From contig JADKCL010000067.1 in assembly GCA_016718825.1 (NCBI GenBank), positions 89,457-153,456 on the forward strand: a stretch of DNA of 64,000 bases. Direction: 5' to 3'. Numbering within the stretch: the first letter of the stretch is position 1; each line of letters opens with the position of its first letter. A program made the translations under genes and the position numbers. Positions 54,001-60,832 of this stretch are shown piece after piece. The DNA is from Bacteroidota bacterium (GTDB lineage Bacteria > Bacteroidota > Bacteroidia > J057 > JADKCL01). Under the pieces are notes generated by a model. It worked only from the letters and a program-made list of their open reading frames with translations, had not been told where the DNA came from and made no database searches.

Positions 54001-54138
54001 TACATCACTCCAGGTCACAAAAATTACCTTTTTCTCGAAGCAGACGGAATGATTGATTTGTATCCTGGAGGAACAGTTTTACCTCACAATATGGACAAAT
54101 TCAATTCTGTCATGAAAATTGACTGGTTAGAATACTAA
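45061..54138 (+). CDS. Giant RHS/YD-repeat protein with C-terminal toxin-like tip
   Basis: 3025 residues from MKFRGTNLLAMF, which gives a clean signal peptide to SASAQ; an ATG at 44947 would bury it. Long stretches of YD-like repeats (e.g. YVYDGRHRLTE-type; KYAYDKVGNLTGLRRYKYF) lead to the RHS core: VKDHLGNVRVAYKT, DYSPYGG, DFRGARLYDASYGRFLSRDP, YNYVLGNPVSLTDPSGM (53329-53343). RHS proteins form a hollow shell around a toxin released at this point. The last about 265 residues hold a hydrophobic Ala/Gly segment and a final, more AT-rich domain from IYRNFGMDEYESIVASGGKF to the stop, faintly like ADP-ribosyltransferase toxins but not assigned. Confidence 0.9.
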   Translation: MKFRGTNLLAMFPLLILLLTMPFSASAQVMGGSGSGQSVPAPATKADLDAGPVGDNVNLFTGNLSLSYSFGNVATLSGLTFPLELQYTGNVLQGLDPVQNSGIPYGEGWALTNAAITVDGYAWDFTEADPLPTDPVLGTSYSLEDVEKRGQVYFANPRLQLPGGGGGRLVYKYPDKTNPTIAVYHLDAFDTYIEVRFDGETWVARTDDGTEWVFGLAQYTERNPTNVTAHLDAAGVGPMLPHVEISRWHLTEIRNANHPNGQRIVLDYLQFGAIDMHPELNQLAVANYIATAQQNGVMHIWTQHMLDSLLALNYTPMHGPGDTIHAGDTTFIAGADPLGRTTAYRDILLSRVTALDAQGLQQSSAELIYRTWRPEVELATNPTALGRGRFLLLSDPQVVRRDSLYAQKTVWFRGTDRIESQTLHEINRPALTNPQLFEGAWQRIMHPRAYQNPLSAYPFTLDSRNPYKFRAVGVPGVINGWYMSRMGALSSPNATSGAIKFTHSVLESPRIDLAALPSGETYELRTLVQVPSPLLFMNVDMNLDFRIVSGLNQTNAAQSQSGAFCPHVQIPGTPMRWQLTSDNLQGSLGYWETGYEIKSTTRDIVKWNPAQAGQGSVMATATPFFLPNLPNEFAGFQIQVGPGSSNLKHNQTSPNNLGYPGFYTGRDVFNTPRDSFELGFGTWFGTGAPIEPFWRGDKFGITTNNLQWSKGINDRRRNFWQLNNAVSYNPTQLTDNGAAQPTAVTWEELEYPIPPNNGQNFSFNPPTIASAHEQAQDAELLNVELVRISRNPWMLDSVIIRTSDPFANGDGRGICIAAWKLNYTLAQAPIPNNLNPIAEPSVVAFANPYRMIAGDTLFRNLFQLTAVLRLDVDTLGAISAGNGLGSKTAFGYLNDNPATPTVFEGQLLSIVRDGLGGKTTYTYNLAQTVRDNLGQNPVGLRQDKSWEVIGSGRVSEIRTPIASKAVEGATGPVVTDYIFLQPVKLYRGYSIDPHFGNGWNTFPPSGRVWGYTKAVILKPALTTNGPRARSEYRYRVDSSGHANKLLLGRLHEVREFDATGALIGRKAITYAATPAYRNGSHVVPPSLDLDYGHQVMTPSNAMRSYEHSFLWNDPARGQLMESWFTRMVGERSVDIDPVTGDSIVLISSLTHFDWSLQQGDPDGDYAEMHRPAIGTDPWLETIPWAATPSPAFNYPPEPSWQVASSYSSSSAVPGAWTLTNNYYLWDIEPFLMGQGQLQERFIGSMRPFWLARRHGVRDAVVEQKVTVFDGDPRGKPVALSTWYEWDVFRDVPGDFIFNVDSTNYGIRCIPGGGGPMDPTRHAVANCVKTDTSEIVGVEKMVTEVADHPLHIQLNDSTWHRLSVWRYGAVDFDVYGTMPEYGSDTVASVPFCPAGFVTGPDGKIKWFGTLDLGNGSMAPVTDILPADRNYGEQFAIDSLTEESKEKPAVLVFTPHIHFSDSVGASATQMRCDTVHSFTCDSAMNATIASDLAVRRQGGEVDNSAQRQNFIDWLDWQFSLRAVHQQVDTVANVYSNIDSLHNPEWASPHNVWFPVNTNAVWQSTPYRFVFKPSYPTVCTYRVHERNMLGQVVDESDARHLHKVFEYAKGEYRYWFDSCGTAHSAILRPFYALPLSVTVTDFEAIELVTRFSYQPNQILSKVISPNGEQAAMVYDGRHRLTESSLNGTWRSQYEYGGWNGATNATWNQRIGMNFLQSKERIGNGGEVLGKAFSDPMGRSVQGFVAIKDMGPGWHKRFGGKTQLDNWSRVTGQGKSYHKHFQPQLNYDPVVPGSPAATARYEASAKSRVLRSAKPGNALNGNRAMVSTYKIIRYAQFVQETGITQAEGFAIWPGLRPNGGMQVSPSVIRIYRTATVDEDGREGISYTDAFGREIASLRYDQTGNNAAQARVLTLYARDAQGRVNRVIHPDKLETQSKFNLLGWPYLVTTPDGGTTRMMYNQAGDMRFAQDANLKAKRAFACAHVDRMGRVFRETEAQLDIVAIGNQTYYPLVYTDTLGIPFRSIHTICDELEHVNTVTDPNAGLQPWAWHYLERSFPKLNYPERNAKLVGETRYDFPLDSNVVSPLVATVDPAVLHPQVNAAVQGFGNRTAGRVTAQKVYGEANELLEITLLDYDNEGRLTTMLKQFDPVGITATRFGRADAVLYPAYNLNGTVKQQDTDIGCDGRADFSQLFDYDAWGRLETVRVRHGRGTDKVAKYLYNDGLGLLRGVIHYANADSTGNCPLTSLPADTILYSYDQQDRLTGFGSRFLDYGLAYDATNINYLGGANPTGAAVVNTSQNWAGGINGWKAKYKVTASGVTGFDGATVYGFQYDGLHRLVAADAAVMEQPFTGQNGWNNAGGFGTPLIATRAAWYGDEKYAYDKVGNLTGLRRYKYFAPGAPTPGLVGDNWKYQYTQGTNRLAKLQTAGMQDIRFTYDGNGNLLTDSKKGITVTQMGRNDLPTEMTFSGGGTVKYRHGAGGRVYKIVLGPNGTSVEYYLRDAGGAPLGVFSQLDSTWTFQIYGLDLIGEMALKAQGDSVARYANNEPSSVVPETGHAPPTQTTLTLPKHNGKNLIRNVILGVAVGIQQSLAIQNHSEERPKFLDQISTFLVPILATVADAVVDGLSPTPEPALLPPAEPETSQPDTTAYPTIKFFVKDHLGNVRVAYKTNINDTTCLVDRKVVAVMDYSPYGGLLRAWFDGDPEKWQSTGHERDLESGWDFRGARLYDASYGRFLSRDPLGGMYPGWSPYNYVLGNPVSLTDPSGMSAEGGGKDGNQYLIAEEGLPNVDMDEVQMHFKAKPKHWTQIVVENYQKPDYFSIDDTQRGRGSGMCTINVEEWMIQGAADGLGATEMPVVSQIADIGSAAISFKNGDNLGGALSLAASVSAIGAIFTVGKYIKNGLKIGSKAENAATTIAKSDDEIVSIYRNFGMDEYESIVASGGKFVISPKYFQGKQFWFGESGINWWKTKRNFVELVTVKVDIPKSYITPGHKNYLFLEADGMIDLYPGGTVLPHNMDKFNSVMKIDWLEY

Positions 54139-54164
54139 ATTTGTAGGAACCTTACGAAAATAAA

Positions 54165-54476
54165 ATGAACGATATAGAAGTCATTGCAAAAATTCAGCTG
54201 TTCGAAAATGCTTCCCAGTATTTCCAATTCCCAAGGTCAACACCATTCCGTACGTCAATTTGGGAGGAGAATGGACGTGGCTCGAGCTTTTGCAGCATCT
54301 TACCTCAAACTTTGTTGAAACCTGGAACGGTTGGTCTTGCCCAAGTTACGATTGCTGCACATCCAATGATTAAGATTAATGCTTCAATAGGGATGGAGTT
54401 GCGTTTTGGAGTATTTCCAATCGCAATAGGCAGCATTTTGATAGTTGATGAAATCCTGGACCAAAATGAACTCTGA
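54165..54476 (+). CDS. Candidate immunity protein resembling EF-Tu domain 3
   Basis: 103 residues, starting 26 bases after the RHS stop, the usual place for the cognate immunity gene. The second half (LLKPGTVGLAQVTIAAHPMI, then MELRFGVFPIAIGSILIVD) follows the EF-Tu domain 3 pattern PGD-x-V ... T-x-x-HPI ... LRFA-x-x-x-x-G-x-TVG-x-G-x-V-x-x-V, and PFRTSIW parallels the YFRTTDV strand. It lacks the GTPase domain. Immunity function is inferred from position; the resemblance is by eye. Confidence 0.6.
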   Translation: MNDIEVIAKIQLFENASQYFQFPRSTPFRTSIWEENGRGSSFCSILPQTLLKPGTVGLAQVTIAAHPMIKINASIGMELRFGVFPIAIGSILIVDEILDQNEL

Positions 54477-55254
54477 ACTTTTCTTGCCATTTCGGAAATG
54501 CAAGTGGACACCTTCTTGGAACTACCTCATCTTCCATATTCTCCTTTTCCTATCCGCAACCGCCGTTTCGGCCCAATCCCCATCCGCGCGGCTGAAACTC
54601 ACCATCTCACCCGGCGATGCCATCATTCGCCTCGATACGACATTGGTGCGCGGAATGGGTACTTATTCCCTGCCAGCCGGAACCCACCGCATTCAGGCAT
54701 GGAAATCCACCTATGAGTATTTCGACACCACCGTTACCCTCACGGCCGGGGACACCGTTCGCATGCGAAAGCTCTTGCACCATTCCGATGCCTACATCCA
54801 ATACAAAACCGACATGGGCAAATACAAGGTGCGCAACATCAAGCCGCTTGCCATCATGTGGTCTGCATTGCTGATTCCCGTGCCCTTGATCGCCGTCCAA
54901 CAAAAACGCATCAACCAGGAAACCGTTGCCACCATGACGGAGGCCTCCCTTGCTGCCGCTGATGCCCAAGCACTGTATTCCGCCTCCGTCACACCCACTG
55001 GCTTAGAAACCGCCCACAACGAATTTGATGCTGCCGTTCAGCGATACGATGACGCCTACCGCAGACGAATCCGCACCAATATTCTGCTACCCATCGCAAT
55101 GGGCGCACTCGCGACCGCCGGCACATACTTGGTCATTCGTGGATATGTCCGCGCGCCGAAACTGAGCAAGCCAACCTTTGACGAAACCCCCATGCTCTCC
55201 TTTGACCTTCTAGGCGGAACGGATGGCACCCTCGGCATTTGTGTACACTTCTAA
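54466..55254 (+). CDS. PEGA-like secreted/membrane protein
   Basis: 262 residues from MNSELFLPF; signal segment to VSAQ, then one PEGA-like beta-domain (ARLKLTISPGDAIIRLDTTL ... YSLPAGTHRIQAWKSTYE). Two hydrophobic segments follow (LAIMWSALLIPVPLIAV; ILLPIAMGALATAGTYLVI) separated by a coiled, acidic stretch. It overlaps the upstream small gene by 11 bases, so they are likely co-translated. Function unknown. Confidence 0.7.
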   Translation: MNSELFLPFRKCKWTPSWNYLIFHILLFLSATAVSAQSPSARLKLTISPGDAIIRLDTTLVRGMGTYSLPAGTHRIQAWKSTYEYFDTTVTLTAGDTVRMRKLLHHSDAYIQYKTDMGKYKVRNIKPLAIMWSALLIPVPLIAVQQKRINQETVATMTEASLAAADAQALYSASVTPTGLETAHNEFDAAVQRYDDAYRRRIRTNILLPIAMGALATAGTYLVIRGYVRAPKLSKPTFDETPMLSFDLLGGTDGTLGICVHF

Positions 55255-55264
55255 ATCCATCACC

Positions 55265-55651
55265 ATGAAAAAGCACATCTTCATCCTGCTCGCCGCCTGC
55301 CTACTGATCCTGTCCACAGCCTGCGAACGCGAACAATTCGAATTCGAAACCACATTTTGGGACACCGACCCCAACCAAGACCTGGCCAGAATCGACAGCA
55401 TCTTCTACAGCCCCCACGACGAAATCCTCAGAGTATACTTCACCCTCGACACCGCCAAATTGGCCGAAACTCCCAAAGTGCGCGCTGGCATGAAGGTCAA
55501 CCATTCGCACCGCGGCCTTTTTAACCAAACTGGCAAATATTACTACATCCAGCGCCCCGAACGCTTCTACACCTACGAATTTGGAATCTATTTCTTCGGC
55601 CAAGACGGAAAAACCCGCAACTACGCCGACACCACCTTCACGACCTGGTGA
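55265..55651 (+). CDS. Small lipoprotein
   Basis: 128 residues from MKKHIFILLA; lipobox LSTAC. The mature part (FEFETTFWDTDPNQDLARID; YYYIQRPERFYTYEFGIYFF) is aromatic and probably a small beta-domain. It starts 10 bases after the PEGA-like gene and belongs to the same run of genes behind the RHS locus. No family recognised. Confidence 0.65.
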   Translation: MKKHIFILLAACLLILSTACEREQFEFETTFWDTDPNQDLARIDSIFYSPHDEILRVYFTLDTAKLAETPKVRAGMKVNHSHRGLFNQTGKYYYIQRPERFYTYEFGIYFFGQDGKTRNYADTTFTTW

Positions 55652-55962
55652 GCGAGGCCACGGCCTCAAACGAGCCCGTGGCCTGGAAATGAGCCCACGG
55701 CGTCCCGCCGTAGGGCTATCGAACATCGAGCCTCCGGCGAGCGAAAACAGCCCAACGAAACACCATGATCCCCTACCGGCAGCAGGAAATGATCTCCAAG
55801 GAGGAATTGGCAGCCCTGAAGGAAATGACCAGTACTTTTGAAACCAAAAAACGAAGGGAAAGGTGATGCCCTCAAGCTTCCAACTTGGAGACCTTCCTAC
55901 GGGAACTATCGCCTACCGGATTCCCCCCAAAGGCTTAACTTTCGACAATTGAATCCCCTGCC
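55652..55962. other. Gene-free stretch with two GC-rich hairpins
   Basis: Hairpins AGGCCACGG / CCGTGGCCT (55655-55684) and AGCCCACGGCG / CGCCGT-A-GGGCT (55692-55717). A 33-codon frame begins MIPYRQQEMISKEELAALKE at 55764; too short to claim as a gene. Otherwise nothing seen. Confidence 0.5.
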
Positions 55963-56415
55963 ATGGAAGAACTTTTTCAACTGATCGAAGCACACATTGC
56001 TGATGCGCATTTCACCGGCCCAACTTCCGACGCCAGTATCGACCAGGCCGAAAAGCTGCTGGGGGTTGTATTCTCCCCCGGGTACAAAGAATTTTTGAAA
56101 CGTTTTGGAGCGGGTCATTTGTATGCTGTCGAGGTGTTCGGCATCGTGAATGATACGCCTGATTCCGAACCACTTACTCCGAATGCCATTGGCATCACAT
56201 TAAAGCTTCGTTCCAAATACGGGCTTCCTCCGACCTACATTGCAGTCGGCGATACAGGTTATGGAGAATACTACGTGTTGGAGGCGAGCACGGACACACG
56301 CGATATCGAATTGCCCGTTAGGCTATGGAGCCCAGCTGGAATAGGTGAGGTTGATGCCCCGAGTTTTGCAAGTTACCTCTATGAGCGCTTGGCAAACATG
56401 ATCGAATATCAATGA
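55963..56415 (+). CDS. SMI1/KNR4 (SUKH) family protein, candidate immunity protein
   Basis: 150 residues. The SUKH pattern is clear: SDASIDQAEKLLGVVFSPGYKEFLKRFGAGHLYAVEVFGI, then PPTYIAVGDTGYGEYYVLEAS and the closing APSFASYLYERLANMI. SUKH proteins often neutralise nuclease or deaminase toxins of polymorphic toxin systems. It sits 1.8 kb after the RHS gene, in a likely stock of spare immunity genes. Confidence 0.88.
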   Translation: MEELFQLIEAHIADAHFTGPTSDASIDQAEKLLGVVFSPGYKEFLKRFGAGHLYAVEVFGIVNDTPDSEPLTPNAIGITLKLRSKYGLPPTYIAVGDTGYGEYYVLEASTDTRDIELPVRLWSPAGIGEVDAPSFASYLYERLANMIEYQ

Positions 56416-56547
56416 CCTGTCCCTCGCAAATAAATTCAAATTGATCGCCATCTTGCAGCTAGCGGGACAAATGGGTTGTCCGACGCGAGACCTCCACGCA
56501 GAACAGAGCAAAAAAGTTCAAAGAACTTGTAACCAAAAGGTCAAGAA

Positions 56548-56993
56548 ATGGAACGTGTATTCGATCTCATCCAGCAACACCAAGGCGATGCATACTTCGT
56601 TGGCGCGATTCCAGAGGAGAAGATTGTAGTGGCAGAAGAAATGCTCGGCAACCGTTTGCCGAAATCATACCGCTCCTTGATTGCCAGATTCGGAGCCGGC
56701 GACTGCTTGCAATTGAAATTTTGGGTATTCTGAAGGATCCCCGTACAGATGATGACGGCGAATACAATGCCGTAGCCTACACGCTTTCCTTACGAAAGAA
56801 CCATCGCCTACCAGACAATTTTGTAATTGTAGGGCTTACGGGATACGGACCCTACTACGCCTTGGTGTGTTCCAAAAGTGACCCCACCTTCGAAGGCGAG
56901 GTAGTCCTCTGGGACATCGGGAACCAATTTGAAACGGTGGCCCCCAGTTTTGCCACGTACCTATTTGATCGGCTTCAAAACAAGCTGGCATAG
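56548..56993 (+). pseudogene. Second SUKH gene, broken by a frameshift
   Basis: The first part (MERVFDLIQQHQGDAYFVG ... SLIARFGAGD) and the second part (LAIEILGILKDPRTDDDG ... APSFATYLFDRLQNKL) align along the whole intact neighbour, but lie in different frames. The switch is near 56704: where the intact copy reads GAGHLYAVEVFGIV, this one has GAGD, a lost base, then LAIEILGIL. One missing base restores a protein of about 148 residues. A recent duplication followed by decay, or a base-calling error. Confidence 0.75.
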
Positions 56994-57194
56994 AGACAAA
57001 ATCGTAGCACCTCGCGGGAGGACAATCGGTATTTGTCCCGGGCGTTTTCGCACACAACAGCGACAACAATTACGACTTCCGGGCAAATCCCAGGGCAGCA
57101 TGGCACCGACCGGACGGCCAGACGATCAGAACCCAACTAGAAGCAAAAAGAATTCAATCCAAGTATAAATCGCCCAGAATGGGCCGTCTATCGG

Positions 57195-59083
57195 GTGTGC
57201 CGGGCATGTGTCAAGTCTAATGGGTGCGGGGCGGCGCTGCTCCAAGTCCCTGAAGAGCCGTGATGGTCGGAATCTTGTAGCCGAAAGCAAGGGTGTCCGC
57301 CGCGAGGCGGGATCCGAAGGAAGCTGAAGGCAAATATTGGATGCGACGTACAGGAATCGGGTATAAGGCCTGCTCCCTTGGGTAACCGACCCCGAGATCG
57401 GGAAGCCCATAGCCATCCGGAATGGGGAGCGGGTAAACCCGGCGCAAGCCAATGGAAAGACTTGACACTTACCCCGGGAGGCCTCTGCGGTCGATACGCA
57501 GAGGAGTCAGCAGAAGGCATAGTACCGACGCTAACCCGTTGGGAAGGCCCGAATTTATCAGCGAGGGTTTGCCCTGAGATGCGTAAAGACATAGGTCGTC
57601 AGAAAATAACCGCCTTGGGCCAACTGGACTTGTTCAGCACCCCTTGGAGTCCTGCCGGGAAACCAGCCGACGGAATCGGCGATGGCCAGCCGTGCAGGGA
57701 TGAATTGTCTTCGCGATTGAAGGAACAGCACGCCCGAACCGCAAACATCACAGAACGGATCGTAGATGTTGCAAACCTGAACAAGGCAATGCTCCAAGTG
57801 GAGCGCAACAAGGGGAGTGGTGGCGTGGATGGAATGGAAGTAACCGAACTGTGTGATTGGCTGGTAATGAACCTGGAACCACTGCAAAAGTCGCTGCTCA
57901 ATGGCACCTTCGCACCAAGCGCCGTGCGCAGGTGCGAGGTGCCCAAGGCAAGCGGCGGCAGCAGGATTTTGGGCATCCCAACCGTGATCGACAGAATGGT
58001 ACAACAAGCCATCCACCAGCAACTGGGCATCCTTTACGACCCCTATTTCAGCGAGAGCAGTTTTGGCTTCCGTCCCAACCGATCGGCACACGATGCGATT
58101 CAACAAGCGTCGAAATATGTCCGAGAGGGAAAGGAATGGGCAGTGATGATCGACTTCGAAAGCTTCTTTGACCTGATCAACCATGACCGCCTGATGACGC
58201 GGCTTTGCAAAGGGGTGGGGGACAAACGCCTCCTGCGCCTGATCAATGCCTTTCTGAAAGCCGGGATGTTGGAAGGCGGTGTGGAGAGCCAACGTGTGGC
58301 GGGAACGCCCCAAGGCGGGCCATTGTCGCCGCTTCTGTCCAACATCGTACTGGACGAACTGGACAAGGAGCTTGAAAGCCGCGGTCTTGCCTTTTGCCGC
58401 TACGCCGACGACTGCACCATCTACGTGCGGAGCAGGCGGGCGGGAGAACGGGTGCTGAAATCGGTGATCAAGTATGTCGAAGACGTACTGAAACTGAAAG
58501 TCAACACGGCCAAAAGCGGCGTGAGACACTGCTCACAGGCGAAATTCCTTGGTTACACGCTTCTCGCCGGCGGCAATAAACGGGTGGCTGACAAGTCCAT
58601 CGACCGCTTAAAGACAAAGGTGAAGGAGATAACCAAACGGAACCGGGGCGTAAAGTTCGAGCAGATAATCGGGGAACTCAACTCGGTGATCCTGGGGTGG
58701 TCGCAATACTTCCGGCTCGCAAACAGATGGCTCAGTGTACTGCGTGATCTTGACAGCTGGATACGCCGCAAGCTTCGATGCTACCGTCTGAAACAATGCG
58801 GCAGGCGGTTCACTCTCTACAAGCTACTGCGTTCCCATGGCAAATCCGAACGCGAAAGCTGGAATGTCGTGATGTACGCGCAAGGTTGGTGGAATATGAG
58901 CGACAAACGCCACGTCAGGACCGCAATGGACATCAAATGGTTCCTTGCACAAGGTTTGCACTCACTCGAATACCGTGTGACAGCGAAAAGCTGATAGAAA
59001 CCGCCTTGGTACGAGAAAACGTATGCCAGGTGGTGTGGGGGGACGGGAGCAAGGGCATACGCCTTTGCTTCCTCCTACCCGAT
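57195..59083 (+). mobile_element. Group II intron with encoded reverse transcriptase/maturase
   Basis: The 5' end GTGTGCC at 57195 fits the GUGYG consensus. Catalytic domain V is visible at 58999-59036: ACCGCC pairs with GGTGGT, TGG with CCA, and TACG with CGTA around a GAAAA-type loop with a two-base bulge (TG) on the 3' side. Domain VI follows (about 59044-59076, GAGCAAGG with CCTTTGCTT), and CTACCCGAT at 59075-59083 is a plausible 3' end. It lies in non-coding DNA, 14 bases after a small hairpin (GCCCA-GAA-TGGGC, 57168-57180). Whether it splices cannot be told from sequence. Confidence 0.8.
57579..58994 (+). CDS. ltrA-like: Group II intron reverse transcriptase/maturase
   Basis: 471 residues from MRKDIGRQK, the first ATG behind the structured 5' part of the intron; the frame is open further upstream but that part is ribozyme. 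RT blocks: NKGSGGVDGMEV, GSRILGIPTVIDRMVQQAI, FGFRPNRSAHDAI, GTPQGGPLSPLLSNIVLDEL, RYADDCTIYV (active site YADD near 275), KSGVRHCSQAKFLGY. The maturase X region ends WWNMSDKRHVRTAMDIK. There is no HNH endonuclease domain, so mobility would depend on other priming, as in En-minus introns. Confidence 0.92.
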   Translation: MRKDIGRQKITALGQLDLFSTPWSPAGKPADGIGDGQPCRDELSSRLKEQHARTANITERIVDVANLNKAMLQVERNKGSGGVDGMEVTELCDWLVMNLEPLQKSLLNGTFAPSAVRRCEVPKASGGSRILGIPTVIDRMVQQAIHQQLGILYDPYFSESSFGFRPNRSAHDAIQQASKYVREGKEWAVMIDFESFFDLINHDRLMTRLCKGVGDKRLLRLINAFLKAGMLEGGVESQRVAGTPQGGPLSPLLSNIVLDELDKELESRGLAFCRYADDCTIYVRSRRAGERVLKSVIKYVEDVLKLKVNTAKSGVRHCSQAKFLGYTLLAGGNKRVADKSIDRLKTKVKEITKRNRGVKFEQIIGELNSVILGWSQYFRLANRWLSVLRDLDSWIRRKLRCYRLKQCGRRFTLYKLLRSHGKSERESWNVVMYAQGWWNMSDKRHVRTAMDIKWFLAQGLHSLEYRVTAKS

Positions 59084-59127
59084 TAGCCCCGCGGCAGCGT
59101 CGGGTTGCACGACCCACCCCCCTCTCC

Positions 59128-59151
59128 ATCGCCGCGCCTTGGCGCGGCGAT
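59128..59151. repeat. Perfect GC-rich hairpin
   Basis: 11-base arms ATCGCCGCGCC and GGCGCGGCGAT with a two-base TT loop, 45 bases after the intron 3' end. REP-like or a cloverleaf of the insertion site. Confidence 0.5.
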
Positions 59152-59527
59152 CCGAACCCTCCAAATCGAAATCGACCATTGCAATGCAGCCAAGATTCCA
59201 GCACACCAACCTATTAAAAACCAAGAACTCGCATCCATCCATGATCCGAGGCGGGCCCAATTCAATCTACAAAAGAAGGAGGGTCAATTTTCTAAGTCAA
59301 ATGACCGAGCCACCACCTGGACACACGAATGTGAAAAGGGCAGCCCAAGGTCAACGACTTGCAGAGATCAACGCTCCGATACCCTCAAGGAGCAGCATCA
59401 ACGCTGCGGCGGTAGCAATGCGGTCAGCATTCCTCCCATTCGTGCGGACACACGTGTCTCCGTTGCAGATTTCAACTTTAGCGTGATCAAAAAACTTCAT
59501 GGAGCCTTTACATCTCAAAAAGGGATT

Positions 59528-59558
59528 AGCCCCGACCATTCTTTTGAAGGCCGGGGCT
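59528..59558 (-). terminator. Terminator of the metallopeptidase gene
   Basis: AGCCCCG (59528-59534) pairs with CGGGGCT (59552-59558). On the minus strand it is followed by AATCCCTTTTT, fitting an intrinsic terminator 25 bases after the peptidase stop. Confidence 0.65.
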
Positions 59559-59582
59559 TCCCCAATCTAAGGATAATTCAAC

Positions 59583-60377
59583 TTAAGGATAAAGGGCACG
59601 AATCGCAGCAATATCGCAAGTGGAAAATCCTACGAAGGAAACCAATCCTTGGCGCATCACAGAAGCAACGTCAGTTCCTGTATTGCATGCCGAGCTTGCA
59701 GTTGTAATCAAATTAGATGACGAAACATCTGTGTGCATCAAGCCAATGGTATGACCCAGCTCATGAGCGGCAGTCTTTTTCTTTTGAGCTGAGGTCATCG
59801 TAACCGTGCAAGCTGAATTGACTGTAATGCCACTTGCTGGCTTACCAGCGGATGTCGGCCAACCACTAGCCTGCGCGAACACGCCTTCTGTTCCGCTGCC
59901 CAAGGAAGAATAAGTTACCCAGACCCCGTTGGCATCGCAACAATTACAGTTGTTGAATGTCACTTTTCCTTGCAGTGCATTCCAGCTGGTGATTGCGCTA
60001 TTGAACGCTGTTTGCCAAGCTGACGGAAGCGTAGGTGAAAGACCTACATTGATGACCTTCGGCGTTGGGGAAACCTTATAGGTGCTGCGGTAGTGCTTTG
60101 AGGTGGACATCGAATCACCCACTTCTGCGGAGTTTAAGGGTGAGTAATTTTCCCAGAATCCATCCTTTGCAAAAAAAACATCACCTTCCACGACAAACCC
60201 TGCAGCCGTTTCAACGATACCCTCGCGGTTAAAGCCGACATCTGAGACCAAAAAGTTGATCATCCTTTGCGATTCCTCTGTGCTTGCAAACGGAGCTGAA
60301 GTCTCCGTTTGCTCACAACCAAAACCCAAAAGCAGCATAAAAAGAAAAATGATAAATTGAAACTTTCGTGTTTCCAT
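59583..60377 (-). CDS. Zinc metallopeptidase lipoprotein (HExxHxxGxxH)
   Basis: 264 residues from METRKFQFII; lipobox GFGC. The catalytic motif AAHELGHTIGLMHTD near residue 204 has the three zinc ligands and the following Gly typical of metzincin/M57 matrixin-like enzymes. A Cys pair (NCNCCDANGV) precedes it. An in-frame ATG 44 codons upstream gives no signal and is rejected. Probably a surface-attached protease; its prodomain-like N-terminus (residues 25-90) is unassigned. Confidence 0.85.
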   Translation of the reverse strand: METRKFQFIIFLFMLLLGFGCEQTETSAPFASTEESQRMINFLVSDVGFNREGIVETAAGFVVEGDVFFAKDGFWENYSPLNSAEVGDSMSTSKHYRSTYKVSPTPKVINVGLSPTLPSAWQTAFNSAITSWNALQGKVTFNNCNCCDANGVWVTYSSLGSGTEGVFAQASGWPTSAGKPASGITVNSACTVTMTSAQKKKTAAHELGHTIGLMHTDVSSSNLITTASSACNTGTDVASVMRQGLVSFVGFSTCDIAAIRALYP

Positions 60378-60832
60378 AAGACTTTCTGAAATTAGTCGTT
60401 GCAAATTCAAACAAACTGTCAGGCTACAAACCTCGACAACAAGGGCTACAAGTCTATTTTTTTGTCTCAAGTCATCATGTCCTCCTTTCCGTTTTTCACT
60501 TCGGTTCAAGCGCGAAACATTTTTACTTATTCAGAAGGATGAATCCTTCCAAACACACACTCGATATTGCAAACCTATGGTATTCTTTCGTTCTAAAAAC
60601 CAGCTTGTTACGAATCAGGGGCCATTTGGATTCGGACGAATTCGAACTCCTGTAGATATTGGATAAATGGATTCTTAGCAGCTACTTTCGCAGCAGGTCG
60701 CGATGGAAATAGCTGCAATTTCTGCTATTTCGCAGTTCGAAGTAATTGCGAAATATTCGAATTGGTTCGAATTCGAATTCATGTATAGGACGATATTTTT
60801 TTTGAGAATTGGTCAGCCAGTGACCTTGTCTT
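60378..60832. other. Low-GC intergenic region with TTCGAA cluster
   Basis: About 455 bases, clearly AT-rich. TTCGAA occurs five times (60641, 60736, 60756, 60766, 60773), four of them within 43 bases. No gene is supported on either strand. Confidence 0.5.

Larger units (their letters stand above)
59084..59582. other. Gene-free 3' flank of the intron
   Basis: About 500 bases. Contains the perfect hairpin ATCGCCGCGCC / GGCGCGGCGAT (59128-59151) and, near the end, the metallopeptidase terminator. Reading frames here lack protein character. Confidence 0.5.

Noticed and set aside
59105..59707. 200-codon frame downstream of the intron
   Set aside because: Composition is not protein-like and it overlaps the terminator and the end of the metallopeptidase gene.
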